From Melieria omissa (Eukaryota; Arthropoda; Insecta; Diptera; Ulidiidae), in assembly GCA_963971225.1 (NCBI GenBank), contig OZ020269.1:4526001-4590000 (forward strand): a stretch of 64,000 nucleotides of DNA. The letters are read 5' to 3'. This document shows, one piece after another, positions 25,701 to 36,118 of the stretch. Within the stretch, counting starts at the first letter, position 1. Every line of letters starts with the position of its first letter. The notes beneath the pieces are model-generated. The model saw only the letters and a list, made by a program, of their open reading frames with translations, did no database searches and had not been told where the DNA came from. A program made the translations under genes and the position numbers.

Positions 25701-28700
25701 TTGCACTGTAAATATTGCAAGTGTGTTAGTGTGTGTGTGTGTGTGCATAAGTTTTGGCTGTTACGTGGCTAACGGAGCAATTTGTGTGACATTTACTTTT
25801 GCTCTTTTATGCTGCAGACTGTTTGGGGATTTTTCACTCGCTGTGTCTGAATGGCTGCCAAAACGGTGCACTTTTTGTTGCGTTGTTTTGGGATGCTTTG
25901 CTTTGTTTTGTTTTAATTCATTTCAATTCGTTGGGTTTTTTCGAGTTTACATTCGAGCATGTGGCACTTCAATTGAGCACAACTCATCCGCATGGTTATT
26001 TGTTGTTGTTATTGTTGTTACAATCGCTGCTACTGCACGGACATCCGTTTCGCAACCGCAACATCATGGAAGCCTTTCGGCGTGCCTGCAAAAAAGCACA
26101 GTTATGTAGGTACCAGCAAAAAAGGGGAGCGACGCAGACGGCAGAGATGCAATATGTCGCTTGTTGTCGTCTGCAACGCCATCGCCATTGCCACAGCCAT
26201 CACTGCATCATCAGCCGTTGCAGCATTTGTTGTGCAACAGCGGCGGCAACGACTATGTTAACGTTATCAGTTAAGTTGTGGTTATGACTGTTGTTGTTGT
26301 TATTATTATTATTGTTGTTAGGTAGTGTTGCTGCCGCTGCGATAAAAGCGACGGTAATAGCGGCTGATATGGCAACACCGGCAACGCATCTTCGGGCCGA
26401 TGTTGCCAACTTTTGCTTTATTGAGTTTAAATAGTTGTTAAATTGCTTCCATAGAAACTTGGGCCCATCATGGGTTGGTCGTTCTCAGTTCTAAAAGTGT
26501 TCACAGTTCAAAGCTTTTGACCCTATTAGCGACAATTGGGACCACGCCCATGTTCACAGGATGCAAACTGTTTTCAAGGTTATTGTGTCGATTCTCTTTC
26601 AACTTAAATGTGGCAACTCTAACGTTGCTGCTAAAGTTGCATTTTGCGCCAAGTTTTTTATTGCACTGCACTCACAGCTACTCTCCACGACACTCCTCTT
26701 ATCATCCACCTTTCCATTACCCTCAATTTTTCTAACGTTGACTTTGTTTGACATTTGATACGTCACATAGTTGCAATGCTGCTTCGATTTGTTAGTTTTT
26801 TGCAGAAATAGCTTCTTCACTCCATGCCTGCTCTCGTTTGCTCTTTTGCTGCAAGAAAAAAAAGACAAATGTTGCATCGTCTTATCATTTGCCACGGTGT
26901 GGCAACGCCTGCAGCGCGTCGGTGGCGACGCGGGAGACCTAGCGAAAAGTGCAGCAACACAAACAGTAAATGGATATTTACGTTGCCAAGAGCCATACAA
27001 AGTGCAAATTAAATTCTGATATGATTTACGTGTTGCAGCAGACGGAAAATGGACAGATTTGTTCGCGGGCCAACTAGCGAAATTGGCGAATGATTTGCTT
27101 GATAGATCTGTCTGGAGGTCTGTCGATTAGGAAGAAGGGAACTAGTTAGTTAGCCAGTGATGCGGTGTTCAGACAAAACAAGAAACAAGCGTAGCTGATA
27201 TTTTCCTCAAAGTTGCTGGGTTTAAAAAAGTCAGCTGTTGCTTTGACTTACTAAATTTTAATGTTTCGACACACAGAACATCTGTCGCTCTCAACGCAGA
27301 TTCGGCGAGATACAAAACTTCTCCCCGAAAAATAAAAATGTCTGCAAACGTCAGCAGACTTTAGCACAGAACTGCACAGAAGGAGTCAGCAAGTTAACCA
27401 AACACAAGAAAGCACACCAGTTTGTGTGTGTGTTGTCGTAAAAGGACATTACGGCACTTTCCATCGTGCTTACTGCTCCGTCGCCTACCACCCGGACGCG
27501 TTCCATCCACCGGCTTCACTTCGGCTGTGTGCTTTTGGTGTGCTAGCTCCAAAATGTTTACAAATCTTATAAATTCCACAGATTTTCTCTCCGCACAAAA
27601 GAACATTTTTGAAGTTGTATGCACTCGTTGAGCGCAAATCCGTGTGTTGCATGCATACTTACACCCAAACGCACACACTCACACGCCCGCACAGATTTTG
27701 TAAGCGACATTACACATGATTTTTTATGTTCCTATTTTATATATTTTATTTTTCACATTGTCAAATGAAAAAAGCGCATTTTTCGTGCACTAATCTGTGG
27801 GGTGTCGCTGTGTGTGGGAGAGATTTCGTGTGCCCAGCTAAAGTATGCGCAACTTAAGTGTCAACAATTGTCTGCTAAGTGCGAACATGTACGAAGCTTT
27901 AAATTTTCGTGTCTTGCGATTGTGATTTCAAGGTCGGTAGCAATTTTAATATACAGTCGAACCTCGATTATCCGCTATGGTCAGCGGTCCGTATAATTTA
28001 TTTTCCTCGATTGATTGTGGTAAAATTTTTAGGTTTTTAATTTTTATTTTTTTTATTTATTTATTTTATTTATTTTTATATTTAACCAAATTTTGAGCTT
28101 TAAGCAATAAGAAATCATCATTCAATTAAATAGCACACACACATATGTATTGTTACCTGATGATAGAACCCCATGAAGTTGAGAGCCACTGACATCATTC
28201 GTGAGGGGAGAAATGAGCGCCGCGCAGCACCACCTGCGGGCTGCAGCTAAGCTTCTTCTGAAAACAAACACAAAAATCCCTTGTTTACGCCACTCGCATT
28301 AATTCGATAACACCAACACTACCACATCCACTCATGCATACGTACGTATAACGGCAATTTGTTTTCGATTCTTTCCGCAGGCGGTAATCAAAAAAACACG
28401 CATCACGTGCAAATGCCACGGAGTTTCCGGCTCGTGCAGCCTAATCACCTGTTGGCAGCAGCTGTCATCGATAAGAGAAATCGGTAAGTTGCCATTGGCG
28501 AGTGTGGGCGAGGTGACAACACGGCCAAACTCAACACGGCAGCCGCGCGTGGTGAATGTCAGCGCTGCGCTGTTGTTGTTTTGTAGCACACTTTTGAGTG
28601 CTATAAAAGTTAAATATGCGGTTTGTGTCCAAGCTAAAGCGTGCACTCTGTGTTGCAGGTGACTACTTGCGCGAGAAATACGAAGAGTCGACCGAGGTGA

Positions 28701-29080
28701 AGTTGAATAAGCGCGGCCGGCTGCAAGTGAAGGATCCGCAATTCAAGGTGCCCACCGCGCACGATCTGGTGTACTTGGACGAGAGTCCGGACTGGTGTCG
28801 AAGCAGCAGGCAACTGCAGTGGCCAGGTGAGTAGTTGCCGTCAACGAAGTCGCGCTCCATAGCAGTAAAGCATTTGGTCTGTTTTTCGACAGGAACACAC
28901 GGCCGCGTATGCAACAAGACTTCGGCCGGTCTGGACGGTTGCGGCATTCTGTGCTGCGGCCGGGGCTACAACACCAAAAACATTGTGGTGCGCGAACGGT
29001 GCAACTGCAAATTCCACTGGTGCTGCCAGGTGAAATGTGATGTCTGCGTGAAGGTACTCGAGGAGCACACCTGTAAATAG
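7720..29080 (+). CDS. Wnt5: Wnt5 signalling protein, C-terminal 499 codons (5' exons outside window)
   Basis: Wnt5 is a secreted, lipid-modified glycoprotein; in flies it signals through the Ryk-type receptor Derailed in axon guidance and muscle attachment (family knowledge). Exons: 7720-7900, 16332-16920, 17852-18121, 28381-28483, 28659-28826 and 28893-29080 (TAG at 29078). All joins are GT-AG and keep phase. Exon 1 gives [14 protein letters not shown] and WGGCGDN. Exon 2 opens with [10 protein letters not shown]. Exon 3 closes with [15 protein letters not shown]. Exon 4 carries [11 protein letters not shown] with the acylated serine. The last exon has [16 protein letters not shown] and C-terminal [12 protein letters not shown] and [12 protein letters not shown] resemble Wnt5 more than other Wnts. 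About 255 residues in exons 2-3 interrupt the Wnt fold where vertebrate WNT5A has under 20. That insert is rich in N, S, T and G, with a basic KRKRKRK run, as known for Drosophila Wnt5. The introns are 8.4 kb, 0.9 kb, 10.3 kb, 175 bp and 66 bp. Confidence 0.95.
8731..10319. mobile_element. piggyBac-like non-autonomous element with TTAA target sites
   Basis: The element starts CCCTCTAGTTCCCAAG and ends with its perfect reverse complement, 16 bp each. It is flanked by TTAA at 8727-8730 and 10320-10323. A terminal CCC, short perfect terminal inverted repeats and TTAA duplication are the signature of the piggyBac superfamily. The 1589-bp body is AT-rich and has no transposase-length open frame, so the copy is non-autonomous or decayed. 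Confidence 0.75.
8837..9471. mobile_element. Inverted-repeat element nested inside the piggyBac-like element
   Basis: The left arm begins CGCACACGCAC at 8837 and continues with AAAAGTGACACAACT. The right arm ends at 9471 and carries the reverse complement of both words (near 9441-9471), giving inverted arms of about 40 bp. A third partial copy of AAAAGTGACACAA lies near 9244. There is no coding potential, so this is probably a MITE that inserted into the larger element, or the inner part of that element's terminal repeats. Confidence 0.5.
14163..14329 (+). mobile_element. Small interspersed repeat (CAGTG-ended MITE), copy 2
   Basis: It begins CAGTGTTGCCAG and ends AACACTGGCAACA. Over most of its length it is the reverse complement of 7374-7518, with an extra stretch near 14185-14245. 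It lies in the same Wnt5 intron region as copy 1 but in the opposite orientation. Confidence 0.55.
16846..17884 (+). other. Wnt5: Tandem 15-residue helical motif in the Wnt5 insert, second copy split by an intron
   Basis: Codons 16846-16890 encode [15 protein letters not shown]. After six residues, codons 16909-16920 give LELQ, and the next exon (17852-17884) continues [11 protein letters not shown]. The two copies match at 12 of 15 residues. The second copy only appears when the intron 16921-17851 is removed, so the repeat independently supports this splice. The heptad-like spacing of L and I suggests an amphipathic helix or short coiled coil. Confidence 0.8.
16921..17851 (+). other. Wnt5 intron, 931 bp
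   Basis: The intron runs from GTGAGT at 16921 to CTGCAAG at 17851. It contains no supported gene. An in-frame extension upstream of 17852 exists (ending [11 protein letters not shown]) but is explained as read-through of the pyrimidine-rich acceptor region. Confidence 0.75.
18783..19100. repeat. Internal inverted repeat within the long-TIR element
   Basis: The words TAGAATATTCATGAAAAGTAAG and AAAATCTCCTTGATCACGTG at about 18805-18862 recur as reverse complement at about 19017-19077. The arms are about 90 bp with a loop of about 130 bp. The same inner right-arm sequence occurs a third time at about 23041-23115. Part of the element has therefore been duplicated before or after the LTR insertion. 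Confidence 0.6.
19130..19550 (-). repeat. 3' LTR of the gypsy-like element
   Basis: It matches the other LTR except for scattered substitutions and an extra segment of about 36 bp near 19448-19484. That segment is a tandem duplication around the words GTCGTTGCCA and TTGGA. The base next to the polypurine side differs from the expected terminal dinucleotide, consistent with age. Confidence 0.85.
19562..20617 (-). pseudogene. Retroelement integrase region (degenerate)
   Basis: The open frame carries the second half of the HHCC zinc-binding domain (CDRC near its start) and an rve-type catalytic core, followed by a C-terminal domain with LVMLYNP and SWEGPYEV. The second catalytic Asp (in [10 protein letters not shown]) and the Glu (in MVERFNRT) are present. 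At the position of the first catalytic Asp the frame reads MNVAGP, with Asn instead of Asp, which should abolish strand transfer. A frameshift near 20560-20610 separates this frame from the upstream gag-containing frame. Confidence 0.8.
20523..22358 (-). pseudogene. Retroelement gag with zinc knuckle fused to start of integrase region
   Basis: The 611-codon frame starts with a SAP-like N-terminus ([13 protein letters not shown]). A long coiled-coil-like stretch with repeated ETANREMA and RVDSLEDS units follows, at about residues 85-210. Next come a capsid-like region and a CCHC knuckle [15 protein letters not shown]. About 50 residues later it already reads integrase-type sequence (CLYREW, then [11 protein letters not shown] with the two zinc His). 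The polyprotein region between gag and integrase has been deleted. The final residues leave the integrase frame, marking the frameshift. Confidence 0.75.
22401..22417 (-). other. Retroelement primer-binding site
   Basis: On the minus strand this reads TGGTGTCAGAAGTGGGA, two bases inside the 5' LTR. It is complementary to a tRNA 3' end of the form TCCCACTTCTGACACCA, which I recall as a leucine tRNA. The tRNA identity rests on memory. Confidence 0.65.
22420..22804 (-). repeat. 5' LTR of the gypsy-like element
   Basis: This 385-bp copy lacks the 36-bp duplication seen in the other LTR. It ends TTACA on the + strand and is followed directly by ATAT and the interrupted host element sequence, which resumes a CCTTTTT run. 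Confidence 0.85.
27954..27995. repeat. Solo pogo/Tigger-like terminal repeat
   Basis: CAGTCGAACCTCGATTATCC preceded by TA looks like a terminal inverted repeat of pogo/Tigger-type DNA transposons. A short internal GGTCAGCGGTCCGTATAAT follows. I did not find a partner end nearby. Confidence 0.35.
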
Positions 29081-29913
29081 AGCTGCGGCCACGCGAAACG
29101 GAAGCTTTCCCATTTATCATTTAACTGCGCACACACTAAACCAATTACCGCACTAACCCCACGTATACATAATTACTGATAAGACCCTAACATAAGCAAC
29201 GCATTGTGCGACACTGGCGTGCAGCGTCCCAACTGCCCAGTTGTATTCTCATCCATAGGTGTATGTAATAATTTATTGTGCAACTCTATCGAATAGCGAA
29301 TCGATGTAGCTTTACGTTGATGTATGTATGTATGTAGTAAGTAGCAGCTAATACCCTCCGCGCATGCAGTGCGCATTCTAGAATGTCTAAGCTCCATTGT
29401 ATGTAAGCTCCGAAATTCCATAGTTTATGCTAAGCAAACTGGTTGCTGCAGTCCTCGAGTGGGCCATACGCTTAGGTTCTTGTGGGCAATTTCAATTTTG
29501 CAGACATTCTCTGACATCGTAACAAAACAACGTGGAAAATGATTGTGGCAATGTCAGGCAGTGCATTGCCTGCTGGAGGGCTGCACGACGCGTCATCGTT
29601 ACCACAGCGAACCAACTTACCATCAGCCACCAATCGAGATTACGTTTAGATTTAAGACGGACTTCGAGGTCCCCACGGGTCGCTGTGCGCATTTGGCTGC
29701 TAAAGACGAAACAAAAAAGCGAGCGAACTCACAAAGCAATGTTGAAAGAATGTGAAGCAGAGGTTTTAATTCCTCAGTAATGCGGCTATGAAAAGTTGCC
29801 ACACACTTTGGTCGAACTTGCGTCACTCGATATGGATCACTTAATCGATTCGAGTCGTGTCGAGGCGATTTGATGATAGAGATGATGGATCGAGCAGCTC
29901 ACACGCTGACGAT

Positions 29914-30243
29914 AATAAATAATACGAATCAGGTATATATCTCCCGCCCCGGAAATTTCACGTACATAGTTTAAGCGGTAGTGGAGTTATCAGTCCAAAA
30001 CGAAATCTGCTAACACACACACACTATATATGTATGGAGTGTAATCTCTGAGAAAAGTTGTGTTTGTAGAGCGTTGGCACTATTAAGCAGCAAGTAATTT
30101 GTATGTAGATGAGTAAATTATGCAATTGTAACTATTTAATGCACACTTGTGCGCACAAACGTAAAGAGTTAAGTTAGGCTTTAGTCGTACGAAGCGAGTA
30201 GAACACACGCCGCACACACACACACACAACCGCAACAAATAAA
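29914..30243 (+). terminator. Wnt5: Candidate Wnt5 polyadenylation signals
   Basis: AATAAA occurs at 29914-29919 and again at 30238-30243, about 0.83 and 1.16 kb after the Wnt5 stop codon. No canonical hexamer was found closer to the stop. Either could end the transcript. Confidence 0.45.
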
Positions 30244-31486
30244 CGAAAAATGAGAAAACTCTCAGTAAACGATCGAAAAGAAAATTATTTGAAAATTGAT
30301 TGTGGAACTGATTTGGGAACGGGGAACTCACATTCTGATGCTTCCAACTGGAAGCACGCTGCCACAATATTACGCTGTGTGGGTCTGCAAAACGAGACTG
30401 CCAAGACGAAAGCAAGACCAAAACAAAGCAAGTCGAGACAGAATTCTATCGACTGACATTATTGCTTTGATACCTAAATGCAAATTGTCTGAACGGACTT
30501 GTAATTGCTTTATTATAACTGCTCATAACGCATGCGACGTGATAGCCGCTTATCGCATGTTTACATGGTCGGCAGGTACAGAAAATACTTTTGCAGGACA
30601 TGCCAGCGATAAGGAATTTATTAAGCTCGCTAGTGTAGATAAGCCCAAACAGTGCCGACTGAGGGCGCGCGGGTGAAGCGGTAGAGGAGAGCTATTCACT
30701 GAACACCAAACACCAACAATTGATTGTGTCATTCTGCAAATCCATGTCATGTCATAACTCTAATTCAATGCCAACGTTTGTTGTTTTGCAAGTTCGTCAT
30801 CAGTACTGCAATCATTCGCCGTATGAACTGTGAAGGCCAAATCGAGCACAAAATCCGCCATGTGGGATAAAGTTCCCAAGAGGGACACATTTTTGATCCT
30901 GTGTCAAGTGACTCTCATATACACTAAGGTAACCGGGTATAGTAGCCCCTCACCAGGTTACGGTCCACCGTAAAAGTTCTCCTGATGTAGACATGATTTT
31001 CCTCTTTGCCGGTGATTTTCAAGTACCGCTCGAACATATTTTTCCAGCTGCTTCGTCTCTAGCCGTGTTCCCCATTTTACTCTTTTAAACATTTTCAAGA
31101 TCGTTTGTGGAAAACCAAAAGTCATTTCAGAAAGCGCAAAAGCAAACTCGAATCAGTCGTGGAAATTGGAGACCTCAGAGCCGATTGGGTCGTCTGGAGA
31201 TGCCTTCTCATTAAATATTAACCGTGGACAAAAATTCAGAAGAATCACGGAGAAGTCTCTAATTTCTATTTTTCGATCGAGACTGATTTGAATTTGTATT
31301 TTTCAAGTTACACCAACAAGCAAAGTAGGAAATCGCTCTTAGGAACATTGGGCGGTGGCGTTAAATTGGTAAAGGTAAGTTTTATTTATTTTACACGATT
31401 TTAGACTGTATTGTTGATGGTACCAGCAGAATTGTTGTTGATGTTCACTCAAAAAACAAACGGTTATCAGCCTTAATCATTTAAAA
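30244..31486. other. Intergenic region after Wnt5
   Basis: Short frames occur near 30250-30680 but have no start context, domain or splice partner that I can support. No gene is called here. The next recognisable item is the SINE at 31499. Confidence 0.55.
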
Positions 31487-31498
31487 ATTTAAAACCTA

Positions 31499-31907
31499 GT
31501 TCGGTTAGGTTAGGTTGCGGTGGCTGCCTCTATAAGAGACACACTCGGAGGCCTGAAAGGCCCATTGTGATACCACATATTTCACCCGTTTTTGAACTGT
31601 GTATGCAACACTGTTTTTGCCAACATATGCTACAGCACACATTTCAAGCGGATCTGGAAAGGAGGGGACCTACATTTTAACGCCGAATCCGGACGGCGAT
31701 TGGCAGTTGTTCGTTCACACTTGGAGGTCATTGCCATTGCCTGCCAAGAGCGCACTTGTGCGATTCTTGTAATTCTCATTCCCTTCATATGGATAGCGAT
31801 AGAAGTAGACGAGTTTTTCACCAGCCAGAGCCAGGAATCGAACCTGGGGCCTTTGGTATGAGAAGCCAGCGCGCTATCCGCTGGACTATCGAGGCCGGCT
31901 ATCGGCT
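31499..31907 (-). mobile_element. tRNA-headed SINE with 12-bp target-site duplication
   Basis: The 409-bp element is flanked by perfect copies of ATTTAAAACCTA (31487-31498 and 31908-31919). On the minus strand the head (about 31905 to 31830) has an A box (TAGTCCAGCGG), an anticodon-like loop with CAT, and a perfect B box (GGTTCGATTCC). The 3' part contains CACAATGGGCC and CTCCGAGTGTG and ends in AACCTAACCTAACC. The acceptor stem does not pair as in a working tRNA, so the head is tRNA-derived rather than a tRNA gene. Confidence 0.8.
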
Positions 31908-32382
31908 ATTTAAAACCTAACCACGAGAAAAATTGGCCTCCATTGAAATACACCGGAGAATTTAGTGTAGATCAGTAATAGGTAGAGATATGATCGGTTT
32001 GTCTTTGCTGAAATGATTTCGGAAGTAAACATGTAAGTTAAAATGAGCCTAAATAGATATTGCAATTATGTTATGGTTCTAGAAGATTCTGCTACGCTTC
32101 ACCTGACCTCACACTGAATTAAAAAATGCAAACTCGACTCAATCAATGATTGATTCCTAAATCGGTTACGAACGTATGTTATGTGTCCGACATTGTGTCC
32201 GTCCTCCTGTTTACGGCGCAATATCATCGATGCTGCAGCACGCCCGATTATCGCACTTATCGGGTGCGATATTTCGGTTTCGTTTTCCAAAATTCAACCT
32301 GCCCACGCACCCACACGCACACCCATACCCACACATACTTTCGCACAATCAGCAGCGACGACAAACACTTGAAAATGCGGCC

Positions 32383-32458
32383 GATAAGCGGCGTTGCGTG
32401 TGAAAGACCATTCCGTAAGTCCTTATACGCTGCTTACCGCGCACTCGAGCGCTCAGTT
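32383..32458 (+). promoter_or_regulatory. Candidate LRR-A promoter elements (GATAAG and TCAGTT)
   Basis: GATAAG lies at 32383-32388, a reverse-complement CTTATC at 32256-32261, and an initiator-like TCAGTT at 32453-32458, about 320 bp before the LRR-A start codon. The same two words occur upstream of LRR-B and LRR-C. This is a sequence-only suggestion. Confidence 0.3.
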
Positions 32459-32779
32459 ACGGGGAAGCTTTCGGCGCGCTCCGTTCGTCATTTGTGTGCT
32501 AAAGAGTTGGCTGGCCGGCGCACCAGTACAAGTGTGTGTGTGTGTGTGCGGGCGGGTGTGATATGGGCCAACCCTGATTTCCATATTGGCCGCGTCCGAA
32601 TTTCAAACACCAATGGAAACTTTAATAGATGCATTCTGGAGAAAACAACAACAAAAACAGCAGCAGCCAGTCGTAGTGAAACGCAGCTCGTGCGCGCGCA
32701 TTCGCTTAAAAGCGTAATCGGCCGTCGTCGAGAGGTCGAGGCTCAGAGATTAACAGTGACAGTGACAGAAACGTGTGCA

Positions 32780-35700
32780 ATGCAGACATCGTTCGCCTGG
32801 CATGCGGCGAAAGTTATTGTTTTGTGCCTGTGGGCCGCAAGGCCACTGCTCGCCAACACGACGGTGACTGTGCCGGATCAGGTGCAACGCCTGGGCCCTA
32901 AAATAAAGCCGACGCTTCTGCCAACAGCGTAAGTAACGGCGCGCAGCCAGAGCAGATATGGGACTCATCCAGTTCGGAAATCGATGAAATGGATTAAGCA
33001 GCGCCGGCAGCGAGACCCGAGCATCGATTGTAGTGGCGGCCTTAACGCCCGCACGGAACCCATCGGTTTTACCCAGCCGCTCTGCGCAGGTGCTGCGCGG
33101 CCGATTAGTGCAGTGTTTTTATTGACGCAATTTTGATATATGTCGGAATAATTTTCGAATAAAGAATCCATTATCGTTGTCCTCCGGACGTGTGTTGGGG
33201 TTTGGCTGGTCGTTTTGTGCGCCATTACCGCCGCAATGAAACGATAATGCGGCCAATAACAACATTGATGAAGTTTATCGCCATCAGCAATAAAATTTGC
33301 CCGTGAAAATAAATCAGGATTATTCTTGGAATCGAATGAAGTGCAGTCAAATAACGAAAAAATCGAATTGAAAAAGTGAAATGGAAGATAGAATGCAAAA
33401 ATAAATACCTTCAGATATAAAAAAGTCATAAACTTTGAAGGACAAACTTCAATGCAATGTGTAAAAAGTAAAAAACTCCATTCAAGCAAAAAATCACCAG
33501 CGCGATATAAGTCATCATGTTAAGTTTTTGTTCAAGGACGTCATCGCTTTAAATTGAATACGACGGAAGATCTGGATTCGGTGTTTGAAAACAGTTTCGT
33601 TCGAATCACAAATGCGACTGAAAACTGAATTCAAAAAGCCAAATTCTCAACCACTAATCCAATAAATACTCATGACCCCATGAAAATGGTTATTTGTTAT
33701 TAAAACGCCTTGTTTTTTCTTGTTTAAAAAATATCGAATGTGACTTCTTGAGCTTCTCGAGAATTGATTTATGGAATAATTTCAAATTTTCTTCCGGTTG
33801 CTTGATGCCAGTCAAGTGAAACAACATTTACAAACACTTTCCTCTCTGTGTGTTGAGTTGTGCCATAATACATATTGCAATCATTTATTTTCACTCCAGG
33901 ATTCCCCATATGAAGATTAATATAACCGAGGGGCAACCTAATTGCATTCAAATCCAATGTAAATTTATCTGTTTCATGGGAAAATCCGATGAGATCGCTA
34001 AAGACATCGACCAAGTCGCGTCGGTAAACGTGAGTGCCACTGACTTAGTACCGTTCACGATTCAAATTACTAATAGCGAAAGTATTGCAGGCAATCACTT
34101 GCCCCGTATTCCAGGAAGTGCGTCTCTACAACTACGAGTTTGTCAATAACACAATATTGCCCGGCTTCCTCGGTGCCTACGCCAATAAGGTGCAGGCTCT
34201 CTACATAGCCTCGTCCAACGTGTCCAATATCGAGGCAGGCGCCTTCGGTGGTGGCGTTTTTCAGCAAATATTTTTGGAGGACCTACAATTGCACGCTTTG
34301 AAGAAGGAGTTCTTCGAGGGGATCTCCAGCGATTTCTACAAACTATCCATAATTCAAAAGAGTCTGCCTGTACAGTCGATATGTGCGACTTTTCTCGATC
34401 ATGTCAAGTACCAAATTAAGGCATTCACCCTGCAAGTGGGAACCAAATGCATTCGCAACATAACCGCCGCCGGCAACTTGCTCAACAACCTGGCCTTCGT
34501 GGACTTTAGCTACAATGATTTCGGAGCTGGCTTCAGTGTTGACACCTTCAGCAAGCTGTCCATGGTCGAGCACCTGGACCTATCGCATTCCAAAATTTCT
34601 TACTTGCCCGACTACATTTTCTGCGAATTCACTTCAACGCTGGAGTACCTGGACTTGTCCTACAACCAGCTGATGACCATAAGCAAAATGCTTTTCGGCT
34701 GGCGTGAGGTACCGATTCTCCTCAAGATAGAGGCCAGCCAGAACCCATGGAATTGCTCGTGTGAGCTGAGTGAACAAATGCAGGAGATTTTCACCTACCA
34801 GTCGCCGAAATTGTTCTGTGCCACTCCCAAAAAGTACCAGGATTGGTCGGTGGTTGATCAACGTCTTTGTAATGAGGACTATGGGACGAGCGAAGTGACC
34901 AGTACTACTATGATGTCGATAAACGTAACTACAAGCACGCTTCCGCTAACCCCCTGCTTGAACTGCGCTAGTGGCTTTCCACCAACGATGGAAATCCTGT
35001 CCCCTACAATTTCTACAGCAACCACGTCCGTGGATAGCAACACTGTTACGTCGTTGCCAGAGGACACGGTGCTGGTGCAGTGCGTGTCTCCTGCGAACAA
35101 GTCCGAATTCACTTGGCACACCATCGAATGGCCGCCGCTGCAGTTTCAGCTCACATCTAAACCCAAGTTGCGCGTTAACGTTACGATCGAGACGGACGAC
35201 CTTAACGAGTCGTACGGGCTGCTATGGTTCAGTAGGGTGACTAGCGAGTCCTACAAAATGGAGGTCAACTACAACGAGTACGGCCTCGGTTGCTACGTAC
35301 CCGTAGCGCACACCATAACCGTGGAGAATCTGATGCCCGACACCGCCTACACGTTCTGCCTGGTGCTGAAGGACCAACTGACAATTTCGCCCTTCAGCTG
35401 CGAGTCCATATATGTGGGCGGCAACGTGGAAGTGACCGCATGGCTGACGCGAAGCATGCGCACCAAGGGCATTTCACTGGTTGTGCTGGGCGTCGTAGGA
35501 TTTTCCTTTTCGGGCATCTGCATGGTTTTTCTGCTGCTGAAGCGGAAGCCCATACTGCTTAAGGGCAGCAAGCGTATCACAACAACGGGCTCGAACTCGA
35601 CGGATATTGTCGTTTTCCCGAAGGAAACCATCCTGGAGAATTTCAAGTTGAAGGAACAAATGCTGTCGAAACGCAGTTCGGGAAGGTAACACAACCAAAT

Positions 35701-36118
35701 TTCGTTGTTTTTTCCGCCATCAGTTCCCTGTTTTTCCTTCAGCATAAATACACCCATCGTACGACGTGGTTCCCTGGAGAGTATTGAGAGCAACCAGAGT
35801 TACATGAACGCCAACCTGTACGAAGTGATTCCGGCCTATTTAAAGCTTCAGGACCTCGATTTCACTTACGAGAAACTGCCACCGTGCCCGCCGCCCGAAA
35901 TCAACGACAACTATTTGCCGCCGCTGGCGAGCACCAACGACGACGACAATTTTGTTATCTACGCCGAAGTGCCGCACCGCACCAAACGAATCTCCAGCGA
36001 TCCCTTGCCGGAAGTGCCGCGCAACGAGTCACAGGCGTTGCTGTCGCTGCAGCTGCATTCGTGCCATGAGGAGGCCACAAGCTTCAAAGATGCCGTCACC
36101 ATGGACAGCCCAGTGTAG
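32780..36118 (+). CDS. LRR-A: leucine-rich repeat, FN3-like single-pass receptor
   Basis: Exons 32780-32928, 33900-34029, 34091-35685 and 35743-36118 join in phase to give 749 residues; one intron is only 61 nt. Residues 1-26 form a signal peptide ending LLA. A Cys-rich N-cap lies near 60-73. LRRs include FVDFSYNDF, EHLDLSHSKIS and EYLDLSYNQL. The LRR C-terminal cap starts NPWNCSCEL at about 310 and ends near 350. An S/T-rich linker is followed by an FN3-like domain (about 430-540) with LMPDTAYTFCL and TISPFSC, then a TM helix at about 553-577. The 170-residue tail carries YMNA (Y645), NLYEVI (Y651) and the ITIM-like VIYAEV (Y698). The architecture says cell-surface receptor or adhesion protein; the ligand is unknown and I do not recognise a named orthologue. 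It is the first of four paralogues in tandem. Confidence 0.85.

Larger units (their letters stand above)
18122..28380 (+). other. Wnt5 intron, 10.3 kb
   Basis: The intron runs from GTAAGT at 18122 to TTTCCGCAG at 28380. It holds the long-inverted-repeat element with a nested LTR retroelement (18530-23455) and a pogo-like terminal repeat at 27954. GC-richer segments at 23700-24500 and 25400-26400 have no credible protein product. GT and TTG/TTA simple repeats lie at about 25728-25745 and 26286-26320. Confidence 0.7.

Noticed and set aside
25597..26109. 170-codon plus-strand frame in the 10-kb Wnt5 intron
   Set aside because: It runs through GT and TTG repeats and has no domain; overlapping frames are equally long.
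31830..31907. tRNA-Met (CAT) gene on the minus strand
   Set aside because: A and B boxes and a CAT loop are present, but the acceptor stem does not pair. The segment is the head of a 409-bp element with perfect target duplications, so it is SINE sequence.
32150..32779. In-frame N-terminal extension of LRR-A
   Set aside because: The frame is open upstream of 32780, but the ATG at 32780 begins a clean signal peptide. The extension is low-complexity and includes CA and GT repeats.
34085..34114. Frameshift in LRR-A near 34085
   Set aside because: The frame change is explained by a 61-nt intron, GTGAGT at 34030 to TTGCAG at 34090, in phase.
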